This document shows, piece after piece, positions 1 to 8,898 of a DNA stretch of 64,000 bases (position 1 is its first letter; every line of letters starts with the position of its first letter). The stretch comes from Marinobacter flavimaris. GTDB taxonomy: Bacteria; Pseudomonadota; Gammaproteobacteria; Pseudomonadales; Oleiphilaceae. The notes beneath the pieces are model-generated. The model did not search any database and was not told where the DNA came from. It saw nothing but the letters and a program-made list of their open reading frames with translations. The stretch covers positions 1 through 64,000 of the forward strand of contig NZ_PSSW01000010.1 of assembly GCF_002933295.1 (NCBI RefSeq). Direction: 5' to 3'. Position numbers and translations under genes: made by a program.

Positions 1-32
1 TGACCCGGCTTACTGCTTGTTTCGAGGCGCGC

Positions 33-60
33 ATTCTACAGTGAATCGCTTGCCTGTCAA
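33..60 (-). promoter_or_regulatory. Downstream rRNA-type sigma-70 promoter
   Basis: Second copy of the motif: minus-strand TTGACA (55-60), a 16-base spacer, TAGAAT (33-38), then GCGCGC. With the copy at 165-192 it forms a tandem P1/P2 pair firing out of the window. The rRNA itself is not visible, so the target is inferred. Confidence 0.75.
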
Positions 61-164
61 CTGCTTTCTGAAGAATTTTGAAACTCATTTTCTTCAGCGC
101 TTTCAAACAGTTATCTTTCGATTTCTGAGCCGCCTCAGCGGTGCTCCCCTCGAAAGAGATGCGC

Positions 165-192
165 ATTCTACAGACCTGCCCGTGGGTGTCAA
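165..192 (-). promoter_or_regulatory. Upstream rRNA-type sigma-70 promoter
   Basis: Read on the minus strand there is a perfect TTGACA (187-192), a 16-base spacer, TAGAAT (165-170) and then GCGC. The same arrangement recurs about 132 bases further along. A TTGACA/TAGAAT pair followed by GCGC is typical of Pseudomonas-type rrn promoters, and tyrS is commonly next to an rRNA operon in that group. I infer that it drives a 16S gene lying off the left edge on the minus strand. Confidence 0.75.
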
Positions 193-231
193 CGGCGATT
201 CTGAAAAAAACTCAAAATCGCCCAAAATCGA

Positions 232-1434
232 TCAGACAGTAATCAGAACCCGGGCGATCTTCTTCTTGCCAGCTTGGATGACGCAATCATCGCCTTCCAC
301 AAACATCCGGTCGCCCTCGAATTTCTGGCCATCAACAAAGACCGCACCACGCCCCAGGACATCCCGGGCTGCCGCGCCGTTCTTTACCAAACCGGCCAGG
401 CGAAGCACCGCCGCCATCGGAATCTCGGACTGGCCTTCCAAAGGCACCTCAACAGTTGGCACATTGTCCGGGATCTCGCCGAGCGCCACCCGGTTACCCG
501 CGGACTTGTGAGCGGTCCGGGCCGCCTCTTCATCATGGAAGCGGGTAATAATCTCTTCCGCGAGCAGCTTTTTATAATCCTGGGGGTTTGCACCACCAGC
601 AACCGCCTTACGGAACTCGTCTACCTCGGCAAGCGGCCGGAAGCTCAGCAGTTCAAAGTAACGCCAGAGGAGATCATCCGGCATGGAGAGCAGCTTGGTG
701 TACATTGCGCCAGGCGAGTCGTTGACGCCGACATAGTTCCCCAGAGACTTGGACATCTTCTGGACACCATCGAGCCCTTCCAGAATTGGCATGGTGAGGA
801 TCACCTGGGGCGACTGGCCGTAATGCTTCTGCAGAATACGCCCCATCAGGAGATTGAACTTCTGGTCGGTACCGCCCAGCTCAACATCCGCCTCCATGGC
901 CACGGAGTCATACCCCTGGACCAGAGGGTAGAGAAACTCGTGAATCGCAATCGCCTGCTCGGCACGGTAGCGCTTGGTGAAGTCATCCCGCTCCAGCATG
1001 CGCGCGACGGTGTATTGTCCCGCCAGCTTGATCATATCGGCGGCACTCATCTTACCCATCCAGTCGGAATTGAACATGACGCGCGTTTTCGCGGGATCAA
1101 GAATCTTGAACACCTGCTCTTTATAGCTGACTGCGTTCTCGGCGACCTGCTGCTCTGTTAGAGGAGGACGTGTGGCGCTTTTACCGGTGGGGTCACCGAT
1201 CATTCCGGTGAAATCTCCAATCAGAAACATCACCTCGTGACCAAGATCCTGAAACTGCCGCAGCTTGTTAATAAGAACGGTGTGACCAAGATGAAGGTCC
1301 GGCGCAGTGGGGTCGAAACCCGCCTTAATCCGCAGCGGACGACCTTCCTTCAATTTTTCGATGAGCTCATCTTCCGGAATGAGTTCGTCTACGCCTCGCT
1401 TGATTATCGCCAACGCTTCATCAATGGATGCCAT
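232..1434 (-). CDS. tyrS: Tyrosyl-tRNA synthetase
   Basis: Class I aminoacyl-tRNA synthetase that charges tRNA-Tyr in the cytoplasm. The 400-residue protein shows the HIGH-type motif HLGHTVL near residue 50, the KMSKS loop (KMSKSLGN) near 230, and a C-terminal S4-like RNA-binding region ending in KKKIARVLI. This is the shorter TyrZ-like bacterial form rather than the 424-residue E. coli form. I chose the ATG giving MASIDEAL; a GTG three codons upstream (1443) is possible and has a GGGGA closer to it. It is divergent from the M23 peptidase gene and its 3' end faces the rRNA promoters. Confidence 0.96.
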   Translation of the reverse strand: MASIDEALAIIKRGVDELIPEDELIEKLKEGRPLRIKAGFDPTAPDLHLGHTVLINKLRQFQDLGHEVMFLIGDFTGMIGDPTGKSATRPPLTEQQVAENAVSYKEQVFKILDPAKTRVMFNSDWMGKMSAADMIKLAGQYTVARMLERDDFTKRYRAEQAIAIHEFLYPLVQGYDSVAMEADVELGGTDQKFNLLMGRILQKHYGQSPQVILTMPILEGLDGVQKMSKSLGNYVGVNDSPGAMYTKLLSMPDDLLWRYFELLSFRPLAEVDEFRKAVAGGANPQDYKKLLAEEIITRFHDEEAARTAHKSAGNRVALGEIPDNVPTVEVPLEGQSEIPMAAVLRLAGLVKNGAAARDVLGRGAVFVDGQKFEGDRMFVEGDDCVIQAGKKKIARVLITV

Positions 1435-1674
1435 GAACAACACGTCCCCGCTTTGATCTTGGAAAGATTCTGTCAGTTACAGAGTTCAACAAAAGAAATC
1501 TGTGAGTTACCTGTTCCCCTGCTACAGTATGCTGACCAGATTTTGACCAACACCGACTTTGCAGGGCGGCGTATTATAACAACGCTGTCAAAAGAAATCC
1601 GGAGGATGGAGCAGCAACCGTAATGTTCCACGCTGTCCCGCATGCATTTTATACGGTAATCTGTTGGACTATAC

Positions 1675-1702
1675 TTGAACAACAGCTTTAATTAGGTAGT
1701 AC
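1675..1702 (+). promoter_or_regulatory. Sigma-70 promoter of the M23 peptidase gene
   Basis: TTGAAC (1675-1680), a 16-base spacer and TAGTAC (1697-1702) lie just upstream of the peptidase reading frame. Transcription would start near 1709, consistent with either candidate start codon at 1730 or 1748. Confidence 0.5.
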
Positions 1703-1729
1703 AAGCTGCCGTAATACCGATTAAAACGG

Positions 1730-3148
1730 GTGCGATACGTGCTGAAAATGTTTCCTAAAACTCACATTACCATTGCTGCCGCGGCTACCGTTGTTGTTAC
1801 CGCTGCCATTCTCATGAGCCCCAGCAGCAACGTTGAAGCCAAACGGATGTCCTACGCCCTGGACCTGGAGCAAGGCACCGTTTCCGAAACCGGCGCAGCG
1901 CCTGAGCAAGCAATGCCTACAGAGGCTCCCGTTGCGGACACCCAGCCGAAAGCGCCTGAATCCGATGTCGCGGCAGAAGGCACGCAGCAGGCAAGCGTTT
2001 CCGCTCCCGAGCAACCTGTCGCTCCGAAGTTGCCGGAACTTGAATGGCAAACCTTCGCGATCAAGTCTGGTGACACGCTGTCCTCTCTGTTCAAGAAAGC
2101 TGGCTTTAATGACGGCATCATGCTCTCGGTTATTCATGGCGACGGTGAGGCCGAAAAACTCCAGCGCCTGTACGCCGGCGAAACCATTCGTTTTGCGACA
2201 ACCGAAGACGGTGGGCTTGCTGCCATCGACTTGCAGAGAAACCGCCTGGAAACCCTGAAGATTACCAAAGAAGGCGAAAGCTTTACCGGCGAAACCGAAG
2301 TTCGCAAACCGGAAGCGCGGCCAGCCTTTGCATCAGGCACCATTGACGGCTCCCTCTATCTGGCTGCGCGCGAAGCGGGCCTTAACGACAGCCTGACCAT
2401 GGAGCTGGCAGGCATCTTCGGCTGGGATATCGACTTTGTCTACGACGTCCGGAAGGGCGACCAGTTCGAAGTGGTTTACGAAGAACTCTACCTTGACGGC
2501 GAAAAGTTCGACACGGGCCGGATCCTGTCTGCACGATTCGTTAACCGCGGCGAAGAAAACCTCGCACTGCTTTATACCGACAGCAATGGCGACAGCGATT
2601 ACTACGCTCCCGATGGCAAAAGCATGCGCAAGGCATTCCTGCGAACCCCCATCAATGCCCGGATTTCTTCTCCGTTCAACCTTCAGCGCCGCCATCCCGT
2701 TCTGGACGTAGTACGTCCGCATGAAGGCACCGATTACGCAGCGCCTCCCGGAACTCCCATCAAGGCGGCAGGTTCCGGTCGGGTGAAATTCGCCGGCTGG
2801 AAAGGTGGTTACGGACGAACTGTCATCCTCCAGCACGGCGACAACATCACCACGCTGTATGCACACATGAGCCGCCTGGGTAAAGGCATCAAGAATGGTA
2901 CCCGAGTCAAGCAGGGCCAAACCATCGGGCATGTTGGTTCATCGGGCATGGTTACCGGACCTCACCTGCACTACGAGTTCAGGCTGAACGGGTCGCCGCG
3001 CAACTCCCGCACGGTCAAGTTGCCGGACGCCAAGCCCATTCCATCTTCCGAGATGGCCCGATTCAAACAATTCACCGAACAGCGAATCGCGCAGTTTGAC
3101 GTGTTCCGCGAGAGCTATCAGCAACTCGCACTGGCTTCAGACGACTGA
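1730..3148 (+). CDS. M23 family murein DD-endopeptidase (MepM-like)
   Basis: Periplasmic zinc metallopeptidase predicted to cut peptidoglycan cross-links during growth. An N-terminal membrane anchor or signal (about residues 10-30) is followed by an Ala/Pro/Glu-rich linker, an OapA/LysM-like region (IKSGDTLSSLF, about 110-140) and a C-terminal peptidase M23 domain. The zinc site is visible as HEGTDYAAP near residue 331 and HLHYEF near 412. At 472 residues it is close to E. coli MepM (440). The start is uncertain: GTG at 1730 or ATG at 1748, neither with a clear ribosome binding site. anmK follows 7 bases after the stop, so the two probably share a transcript; M23 release and AnmK recycling of cell-wall sugars fit together. 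Confidence 0.9.
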   Translation: MRYVLKMFPKTHITIAAAATVVVTAAILMSPSSNVEAKRMSYALDLEQGTVSETGAAPEQAMPTEAPVADTQPKAPESDVAAEGTQQASVSAPEQPVAPKLPELEWQTFAIKSGDTLSSLFKKAGFNDGIMLSVIHGDGEAEKLQRLYAGETIRFATTEDGGLAAIDLQRNRLETLKITKEGESFTGETEVRKPEARPAFASGTIDGSLYLAAREAGLNDSLTMELAGIFGWDIDFVYDVRKGDQFEVVYEELYLDGEKFDTGRILSARFVNRGEENLALLYTDSNGDSDYYAPDGKSMRKAFLRTPINARISSPFNLQRRHPVLDVVRPHEGTDYAAPPGTPIKAAGSGRVKFAGWKGGYGRTVILQHGDNITTLYAHMSRLGKGIKNGTRVKQGQTIGHVGSSGMVTGPHLHYEFRLNGSPRNSRTVKLPDAKPIPSSEMARFKQFTEQRIAQFDVFRESYQQLALASDD

Positions 3149-3155
3149 GAAACAA

Positions 3156-4253
3156 ATGGAAGCCTGGATTGGATTGATGTCAGGCACCAGCATGGATGGC
3201 ATTGATGCCGTGCTGGTGTCTTTCAATCACAGCGCCGTAAAGATCCACGCATCGCACACGATCCCCTATCCCGATCAGATTCGCCACCGACTCATTGCCG
3301 CCAGCCAGAACCAGGCCGAACCCGACGAAATCGGCGAACTGGATACTCTGGTCGGTCATCTGTTTGCCCAGGCCGCGGACGCGGTCATCCAAAGATCGGA
3401 ATTCGATCGGGCGAAGATTCGGGGCATTGGCAGCCATGGACAAACCATTCGACACCAGCCTTCTGGCACCGCACCTTTCTCCATACAGATCGGCAACCCT
3501 TGCGTGCTGTCCGAAGCCACCAACATCACAACAGTTGCGGACTTCCGACGACGGGACATGGCCGCCGGAGGCCAGGGCGCACCGCTGGTCCCGGCCTTCC
3601 ACAAGGCCTTTTTCAGCTCAGATGAGGAGAACCGGTGCATTCTCAACCTCGGGGGAATCGCCAACATTACCTGGCTCCCCGCCAGTGACGAGATACCGGC
3701 AACCGGTTTTGACACGGGCCCTGCCAATGCGCTGATGGATGCCTGGTGCCTCGACCAGACCGGGCTGCCTTTCGACAGCGACGGTCATTGGGCCATGGAG
3801 GGTTCGATTAACCAGGAACTTCTTGATGACATGCTCTCCGATGCCTATTTCTCGAAGGCACCCCCGAAAAGCACGGGCAAAGAGCGGTTCAATCTTGATT
3901 GGGTAAAAACACTGGTAAGCCGCCACCGGGACATTCCAGCCGAAGATATTCAGAGGACCCTGCTCGAATTAACCGTCAAAAGCGTCGTGCAGCAACTGCC
4001 CGAGATTTCGGATCTCAGGATTTACGTGTGTGGTGGCGGGGCACGCAATCCGCTGCTGATGGAGGCGTTCGCCAAAGCACTTCCCGGCGTTTCGCTTTCA
4101 CTTACAACGGAGCTGGGATTAGACCCTCAACTGGTGGAGCCTGTCGCCTTTGCCTGGCTGGCAAAGCAGGCACTGGAAGGAAAGCCCGGCAACCTGCCGG
4201 ACGTGACCGGAGCAGCTGGCCCTCGTATTCTGGGTGCCATTTACCCGGCCTGA
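3156..4253 (+). CDS. anmK: Anhydro-N-acetylmuramic acid kinase
   Basis: Phosphorylates and opens 1,6-anhydro-MurNAc, giving MurNAc-6-phosphate for peptidoglycan recycling. The 365-residue protein begins MEAWIGLMSGTSMDGIDA, the family signature with the ATP-binding glycine/serine loop, and carries GFDTGPANALMD and CGGGARNP motifs typical of the hexokinase-like fold. The start at 3156 aligns with the family; an upstream in-frame start at 3096 would overlap the peptidase gene. It lies directly behind the murein hydrolase gene and converges with erpA. Confidence 0.95.
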   Translation: MEAWIGLMSGTSMDGIDAVLVSFNHSAVKIHASHTIPYPDQIRHRLIAASQNQAEPDEIGELDTLVGHLFAQAADAVIQRSEFDRAKIRGIGSHGQTIRHQPSGTAPFSIQIGNPCVLSEATNITTVADFRRRDMAAGGQGAPLVPAFHKAFFSSDEENRCILNLGGIANITWLPASDEIPATGFDTGPANALMDAWCLDQTGLPFDSDGHWAMEGSINQELLDDMLSDAYFSKAPPKSTGKERFNLDWVKTLVSRHRDIPAEDIQRTLLELTVKSVVQQLPEISDLRIYVCGGGARNPLLMEAFAKALPGVSLSLTTELGLDPQLVEPVAFAWLAKQALEGKPGNLPDVTGAAGPRILGAIYPA

Positions 4254-4266
4254 AAACCACTGCCAA

Positions 4267-4620
4267 TCAGATAGAGAAGGAGCTACCACACCCGCAAGTG
4301 GAGCTGGCATTGGGGTTCTGAACCACGAACTGTGAGCCCTGCAGGCCTTCCTGATAATCAATGGTAGCGCCCACCAGATACTGGTAACTCATCGGATCCA
4401 CCAGAAGAGAAACGCCATCACGCTCGATCACGGTGTCTTCCTCATCCTGGCTTTCATCAAACGAGAAGCCGTACTGAAATCCGGAGCAGCCCCCGCCCGT
4501 CACAAAGACGCGGAGTTTGAGCTCGGGATTTTCTTCTTCCTCGATCAACTCACGTACTTTGGCAACGGCACTGTCACTGAAGAACAGCGGTGTAGCTATT
4601 TGTTGCTGAACTGCGCTCAA
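4267..4620 (-). CDS. erpA: Iron-sulfur cluster insertion protein ErpA
   Basis: A-type carrier that delivers Fe-S clusters to apoproteins, including isoprenoid-pathway enzymes. The 117-residue protein carries the three conserved cysteines C45 (GGGCSGFQY), C109 and C111 (STCGCGSSF), spaced as in E. coli ErpA/IscA. The length matches the family. It lies convergent to anmK with only 13 bases between stops, and 63 bases downstream of the bactofilin gene on the same strand. Confidence 0.95.
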   Translation of the reverse strand: MSAVQQQIATPLFFSDSAVAKVRELIEEEENPELKLRVFVTGGGCSGFQYGFSFDESQDEEDTVIERDGVSLLVDPMSYQYLVGATIDYQEGLQGSQFVVQNPNASSTCGCGSSFSI

Positions 4621-4683
4621 GTTCGCCTCCGGATAATTATGAACAACTCAGGCGATTATGGTATTCCTGACTAAAACAATCAA

Positions 4684-5169
4684 CTATTCGGACTTTCCAC
4701 CATCGTCCGAACCGCTGGGCTCCCCTGCCGAATCGCCAGCGGAAGCCTGCTTTTCACCGGACACGGCGGCTTTGGAATCCTGAGAGAGCAACCCTACCGG
4801 CTCCCGCTGATGCACCAGATTTCCGTTTACAGACGCCCCCATCGCCATTTCAATGAGGTTGTAGTAAACGCTTCCATTGATAGAGGCTTTTTCCGCCAGT
4901 TCAAGATGTGCCGAGGCGTAGACATCACCATTCACGGTTCCGTTGATAATGACGTGCGGCGCATTGATATCACCCGTCACTTCGCCAACTTCTGAAATCC
5001 TCAGTACCGCGTCGGTGCCCTCATCGGCAACGACCTTACCTCGAATCCGGCCATCCACGTGAAGCCCACCGCTGAAATGCACATCGCCTTCAACCGTCGT
5101 ACGGGAAGAGATCAGGGTGTCAAAATGGCCCGTGGGCCGGCGCGGCTTCTGCTTTTTCTTGCCAAGCAT
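4684..5169 (-). CDS. Bactofilin family polymer-forming cytoskeletal protein
   Basis: Bactofilins self-assemble without nucleotide into filaments that scaffold cell-shape and wall enzymes. This 161-residue protein has a short basic N-terminus (MLGKKKQKPRR), then a beta-helical DUF583 core of short repeats (about residues 18-125: VEGDVHFSGGLHVDG, GEVTGDI, GTVNGDVYAS, ASINGSVYYN, ASVNGNLV), then a disordered Ser/Gly/Asp tail. It begins 1 base after the coiled-coil membrane protein gene ends, so the two are very likely co-translated. The nearby M23 hydrolase and anmK suggest a cell-wall role; this is inference. Confidence 0.88.
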   Translation of the reverse strand: MLGKKKQKPRRPTGHFDTLISSRTTVEGDVHFSGGLHVDGRIRGKVVADEGTDAVLRISEVGEVTGDINAPHVIINGTVNGDVYASAHLELAEKASINGSVYYNLIEMAMGASVNGNLVHQREPVGLLSQDSKAAVSGEKQASAGDSAGEPSGSDDGGKSE

Positions 5170-5170
5170 G

Positions 5171-5911
5171 TCAGTTCTCCGTTAAATCGTCCCAGTTAAA
5201 GGTGCGCTCGGCTTGCGAGGATTTTTTTCCCTCTGCCTGGGCAACCACCTGGATCTCAAGCGGCTCAAATTGTTCCGGCAGTTTCAGGGAGCCTTCGACA
5301 TCCTGAAAGTACCGGAAACGGAATTTCACACCGAGATCGGCTATGTCCTCCGAGAGATCACGCAAGGCGATGACCTCTTTTTCCTCATCCCGCAAACCAA
5401 TGACATTGACTGCCACTACACCGGAAATGTAGCTCTTGTTGTTGCCGACCTGGGTCAGCACCAACTTGAAGTCATAACTGTCCTGATTGCGAGCCCGAAC
5501 CAGTGAAAAGCTGTCTACCTGAAGCCCCTTGCTGGTTTCCGACGGAGCCATGATGTTTTTATAGAAAGTCAGGTCCGATTGCAGTGACACAATGCGGGTT
5601 TCCAGATCCACAATGGTTTTTCGCGCCTGGTTCAGGGCCTGCTCGTCTATCGCCTGCCCACGCTCAAGGTTGATCAGCTGTTGCCGGGCCTTGCGATAAT
5701 CATCCCGGAGCTTCTCGACCTCGTTTTCCAGCACCTGGTTCGACTCCTCGGCACTGGAAAAACGGAACCCGCCCTGGGCGAGCCCGGCGGCATACCCCAC
5801 GACCGCAGCTACCACGGTAAAAACCAGAAGGATGGCGGTTCTGCGCAGGCGATAACCCGGTCGATGCCGGATGACCACATACTCTTCAGCCGGCTTTCGC
5901 TGTTCGCTCAC
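5171..5911 (-). CDS. Coiled-coil inner-membrane protein (DUF6776-like)
   Basis: Function unknown. From the GTG at 5911 the protein has 246 residues: a basic cytoplasmic N-terminus (RHRPGYRLRR), one transmembrane helix (about residues 25-45), a periplasmic coiled coil (about 55-120, rich in E/L/Q/R heptads) and a beta-rich C-terminal domain. I preferred this GTG because GGGAAG lies a few bases upstream and it avoids overlapping argC; an upstream ATG at 5953 would overlap argC by 26 bases. The tight junction with the bactofilin gene (1 base) suggests a membrane partner for the filament, which is inference. Confidence 0.75.
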   Translation of the reverse strand: MSEQRKPAEEYVVIRHRPGYRLRRTAILLVFTVVAAVVGYAAGLAQGGFRFSSAEESNQVLENEVEKLRDDYRKARQQLINLERGQAIDEQALNQARKTIVDLETRIVSLQSDLTFYKNIMAPSETSKGLQVDSFSLVRARNQDSYDFKLVLTQVGNNKSYISGVVAVNVIGLRDEEKEVIALRDLSEDIADLGVKFRFRYFQDVEGSLKLPEQFEPLEIQVVAQAEGKKSSQAERTFNWDDLTEN

Positions 5912-5927
5912 AATCTTCCCTTGGGTA

Positions 5928-6968
5928 TCAAGGCAAAAGCGCCGGGGCCTCAAGCCCCATGGTTTCTTTCAGGCCAAACATGATGTTCATATTCTGGATC
6001 GCCTGCCCGGCCGCACCCTTCACCAGGTTATCAATGACGGAAGAAACAATAACAATGTTGCTCTGTTCCTGCCTGTGCAGTGCCATGCGACACTGGTTCG
6101 CCCCGCGCACGCTCCGGGTTTCCGGATGGCTGCCGAAAGGCATCACATCGACAAAAGGCTCGTCATCAAAACGCTGCTCGAACAGGGCCTGGAGCCGATC
6201 AAAGTCCGCCGGATTCCTCAGCTCGGCGTAGAGCGTCGCCTCGATGCCGCGGATCATCGGAATCAGGTGGGGCACGAACGTCACACCCACATCCCCGCCA
6301 GCAGCACCGCACAAACCCTGGCGGATTTCCGGCAGATGACGGTGCCCCGAGGCGCCGTAGGCCTTGAAGCTTTCACCGATCTCCCCGTGGAGCATGCCGA
6401 TCTTGCCCTGCCTGCCCGCGCCGCTGGCGCCGGATTTGGCATCGGCGATCAGGCGCTTTGGATCCACCAGTCCCTGCTCCAGCAACGGGAGGAATCCCAG
6501 CTGAACTGCAGTCGGATAGCAACCCGGATTGGCCACCAGTTGAGCAGTGCGGATTTCATCACGCACCACTTCCGGCAAACCGTAAACCGCCTTCTCCGCC
6601 CACTCCGGGCTCTCATGGGCCATGCCATACCAGTTGGCCCAGACATCCAGATCTTTAAGACGGAAATCGGCGGACAGATCCACTACACGCACGCCGGCGG
6701 ACATCAGTTCCGGCACCATCCTCATGGCCACGCCATGGGGCGTGGCGAAGAACACCAGATCGCAGGCCCCAAGCACATTGACGTCCGGCTCTGAGAACGC
6801 GAGGTCATAATGGCCTCGCAAATTGGGGTACATCTCCGCAACCGGCATACCCGCCTCGGAACGGGAGGTAATGCAACTGACCGAAACTTCAGGGTGAACC
6901 GCAAGAATTCTCAGCAGTTCCACACCGGTGTAGCCGGTGCCACCAACGATGCCTACTTTAATCACCAT
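5928..6968 (-). CDS. argC: N-acetyl-gamma-glutamyl-phosphate reductase
   Basis: Third step of arginine synthesis: NADPH-dependent reduction of N-acetylglutamyl phosphate. The 346-residue protein begins MVIKVGIVGGTGYTG, the Rossmann NADP-binding loop, and carries the catalytic cysteine C150 in ANPGCYPTA. The start was fixed by the family N-terminus; the frame remains open 42 codons further upstream without homology. It heads a minus-strand run argC, coiled-coil gene, bactofilin, erpA, and is divergent from the ClC gene. Confidence 0.96.
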   Translation of the reverse strand: MVIKVGIVGGTGYTGVELLRILAVHPEVSVSCITSRSEAGMPVAEMYPNLRGHYDLAFSEPDVNVLGACDLVFFATPHGVAMRMVPELMSAGVRVVDLSADFRLKDLDVWANWYGMAHESPEWAEKAVYGLPEVVRDEIRTAQLVANPGCYPTAVQLGFLPLLEQGLVDPKRLIADAKSGASGAGRQGKIGMLHGEIGESFKAYGASGHRHLPEIRQGLCGAAGGDVGVTFVPHLIPMIRGIEATLYAELRNPADFDRLQALFEQRFDDEPFVDVMPFGSHPETRSVRGANQCRMALHRQEQSNIVIVSSVIDNLVKGAAGQAIQNMNIMFGLKETMGLEAPALLP

Positions 6969-7039
6969 TTTCTCCAGCGACGTCGTATCAGAATTAAGAG
7001 CTTTAACGTCGTAGTCTACCATGATAAACCAATGACTTA

Positions 7040-7067
7040 TTGCAGCCCTCAGGGCGACCGTTACAAT
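7040..7067 (+). promoter_or_regulatory. Sigma-70 promoter of the ClC–hem–thi gene run
   Basis: TTGCAG (7040-7045), a 16-base spacer and TACAAT (7062-7067). The -10 box overlaps the first possible ATG of the downstream frame (7066), so that ATG cannot be on the transcript if this promoter is used. This argues for the internal ATG at 7120. Confidence 0.5.
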
Positions 7068-7119
7068 GTTGTCAGAATCCTTCTGGCAGTCCATTCAAAT
7101 CCACCGGAACTCTGGCCTC

Positions 7120-8895
7120 ATGCAGAAAATCTGGCACCAGATTACCGAGCATCTGATTCCTGTTTTCCGGCGCCGACTCTCCGGTGTTGATGCTTTGCCG
7201 CAACTGGCCGTGCTTGGCCTGCTGTCCGGTTTGATAACCGGGGGCGTGATCCTGCTTTTTCGGCTGGCTATCGAATGGCCGCTTGAGCATTTCCTGCCCG
7301 GGGATGGCTCCGAATCCTTCGAACAACTGGACCTGATTACCCGCGGGCTCCTGCCCCTGGCTGGCGCCCTCAGTCTGGGGCTTTTGATGCATCGTCTGGC
7401 CACCCATGACCGCAAGGTCGGGATTGTGCATGTGATGGAGCGCCTGAACTACCACCAGGGCTACATTTCCATGCGCAGCGCGATCGTGCAGTTCATCTCG
7501 GGCGTTGCCACCGTGGTCAGTGGTCAGTCGGCGGGTCGTGAGGGGCCTGCCGTGCACCTGGGAGCGGCTTTTTCCAGCCTGATGGGCCAGTGGATGCGGC
7601 TTCCGAACAACAGCATCCGGACACTGGTGGCCTGCGGTTGTGCGGCCGCCATTTCAGCCTCTTTCAACACGCCGATCTCCGGCGTCATCTTCGCCATGGA
7701 AGTGGTGATGATGGAATACACCATTGCGGGTTTTACACCGATCATCCTGGCCTCTGTCAGTGCTGCCATCGTTACCCAGGCGGTCTATGGCACAGAGCCG
7801 GCCTTTAACGTGCCGGCGCTGACCATGAACTCGCTAACGGAAATCCCCTGGATACTCGCCATAGCGGTGATTATCGGCATTTCGGCCGCGCTGTTTATCC
7901 AGCTGGTTGACACTATGGGCAAGCATCACCATCGCCCCGTTCTGTTGCGCATCACGTTTGCGGGTCTTCTGATGGTGCCATTCGCCATTTTTATTCCGGA
8001 AACCATGGGTATCGGTTACGACACCGTCAACGAAACCATCAACGGCGAACTCGGGTTCTGGCTCCTGCTCGGAGCCGGCGCCGCCAAACTGGTGATTACA
8101 TCGCTCTCCATCGGGCTGGGCATGCCAAGTGGCGTGATCGGCCCCACCCTGTTTATGGGGGCAACCCTGGGCGGCGCCATGGGGCTGATTGGCGCCCAGA
8201 TCATGCCGGAGCAGGCTTCCTCTGTTGGCTTCTACGCCATGCTCGGCATGGGAGCCATGATGGGCGCCGTACTGCAGGCGCCACTCGCGGCCCTGATGGC
8301 ATTGATGGAGCTCACGCGTAACCCCAACATCATCCTCCCGGGCATGCTGATCATCACCACCTCGAGCCTGGTGACCAGCGAGGCGTTCGGAAAGAGGTCA
8401 CTGTTCCTGACCATTCTCAAGAACCAGGGGCTTAGCTATCAGAATTCCCCGGTGATTCAGGCGCTGCGGCGGGTATCGGTTGGCGCAATCATGGATCGCA
8501 GTATATTGCGCACCGAACGGCACCTGACAGTAGAAGAAGCGCGGAAAGTACTGAAATCCGAGCCGAAGTGGCTGGTGGTTGAGGGCAGCAGCGGGCCGAC
8601 CGCCCTGTTGCCGGCGGTGGATCTCGCCCGATATCTGGAGGACACCGAAAAGCTGGTGTCCGAGGAAGAGATCGAACCGCCCGAGTCCATTGACCTGATG
8701 GACATACCTGCGAACCGTCGCGACGTGGCCCCCGTGCAATATCAGGCCACCCTCGAGGAGGCATTAAACGAGTTCGATGCAACCAATGCCGAGGCCCTTT
8801 ACGTACAACGTCACGTCGCGCCAATGATCCAGCGGGTATACGGCGTGGTGCTGAAAGCCGATATCGAGAGTTACTACCAATACCGACGGAGCTGA
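7120..8895 (+). CDS. ClC-family chloride channel/antiporter with CBS domain
   Basis: Integral membrane Cl- channel or Cl-/H+ exchanger. There are about ten to twelve hydrophobic segments over residues 25-430. The gating-glutamate motif GREGP is present (SAGREGPAVHLGAAF), as is GLGMPSGVIGPTLFMGA, the equivalent of the GIFAP region. A cytoplasmic CBS-type regulatory region follows (about 450-580; VGAIMDRSILRTERHLT and GVVLKADIESYYQYRR). I use the ATG at 7120 (591 residues) because the likely -10 box covers the ATG at 7066. hemJ starts 3 bases after the stop. Transport versus channel mode cannot be decided from sequence. Confidence 0.85.
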   Translation: MQKIWHQITEHLIPVFRRRLSGVDALPQLAVLGLLSGLITGGVILLFRLAIEWPLEHFLPGDGSESFEQLDLITRGLLPLAGALSLGLLMHRLATHDRKVGIVHVMERLNYHQGYISMRSAIVQFISGVATVVSGQSAGREGPAVHLGAAFSSLMGQWMRLPNNSIRTLVACGCAAAISASFNTPISGVIFAMEVVMMEYTIAGFTPIILASVSAAIVTQAVYGTEPAFNVPALTMNSLTEIPWILAIAVIIGISAALFIQLVDTMGKHHHRPVLLRITFAGLLMVPFAIFIPETMGIGYDTVNETINGELGFWLLLGAGAAKLVITSLSIGLGMPSGVIGPTLFMGATLGGAMGLIGAQIMPEQASSVGFYAMLGMGAMMGAVLQAPLAALMALMELTRNPNIILPGMLIITTSSLVTSEAFGKRSLFLTILKNQGLSYQNSPVIQALRRVSVGAIMDRSILRTERHLTVEEARKVLKSEPKWLVVEGSSGPTALLPAVDLARYLEDTEKLVSEEEIEPPESIDLMDIPANRRDVAPVQYQATLEEALNEFDATNAEALYVQRHVAPMIQRVYGVVLKADIESYYQYRRS

Positions 8896-8898
8896 CGA

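Noticed and set aside
1237..1623. Frames covering the tyrS start and the tyrS–M23 gap
   Set aside because: They run antisense to the tyrS N-terminus or through the promoter gap without ribosome binding sites or recognisable protein features.
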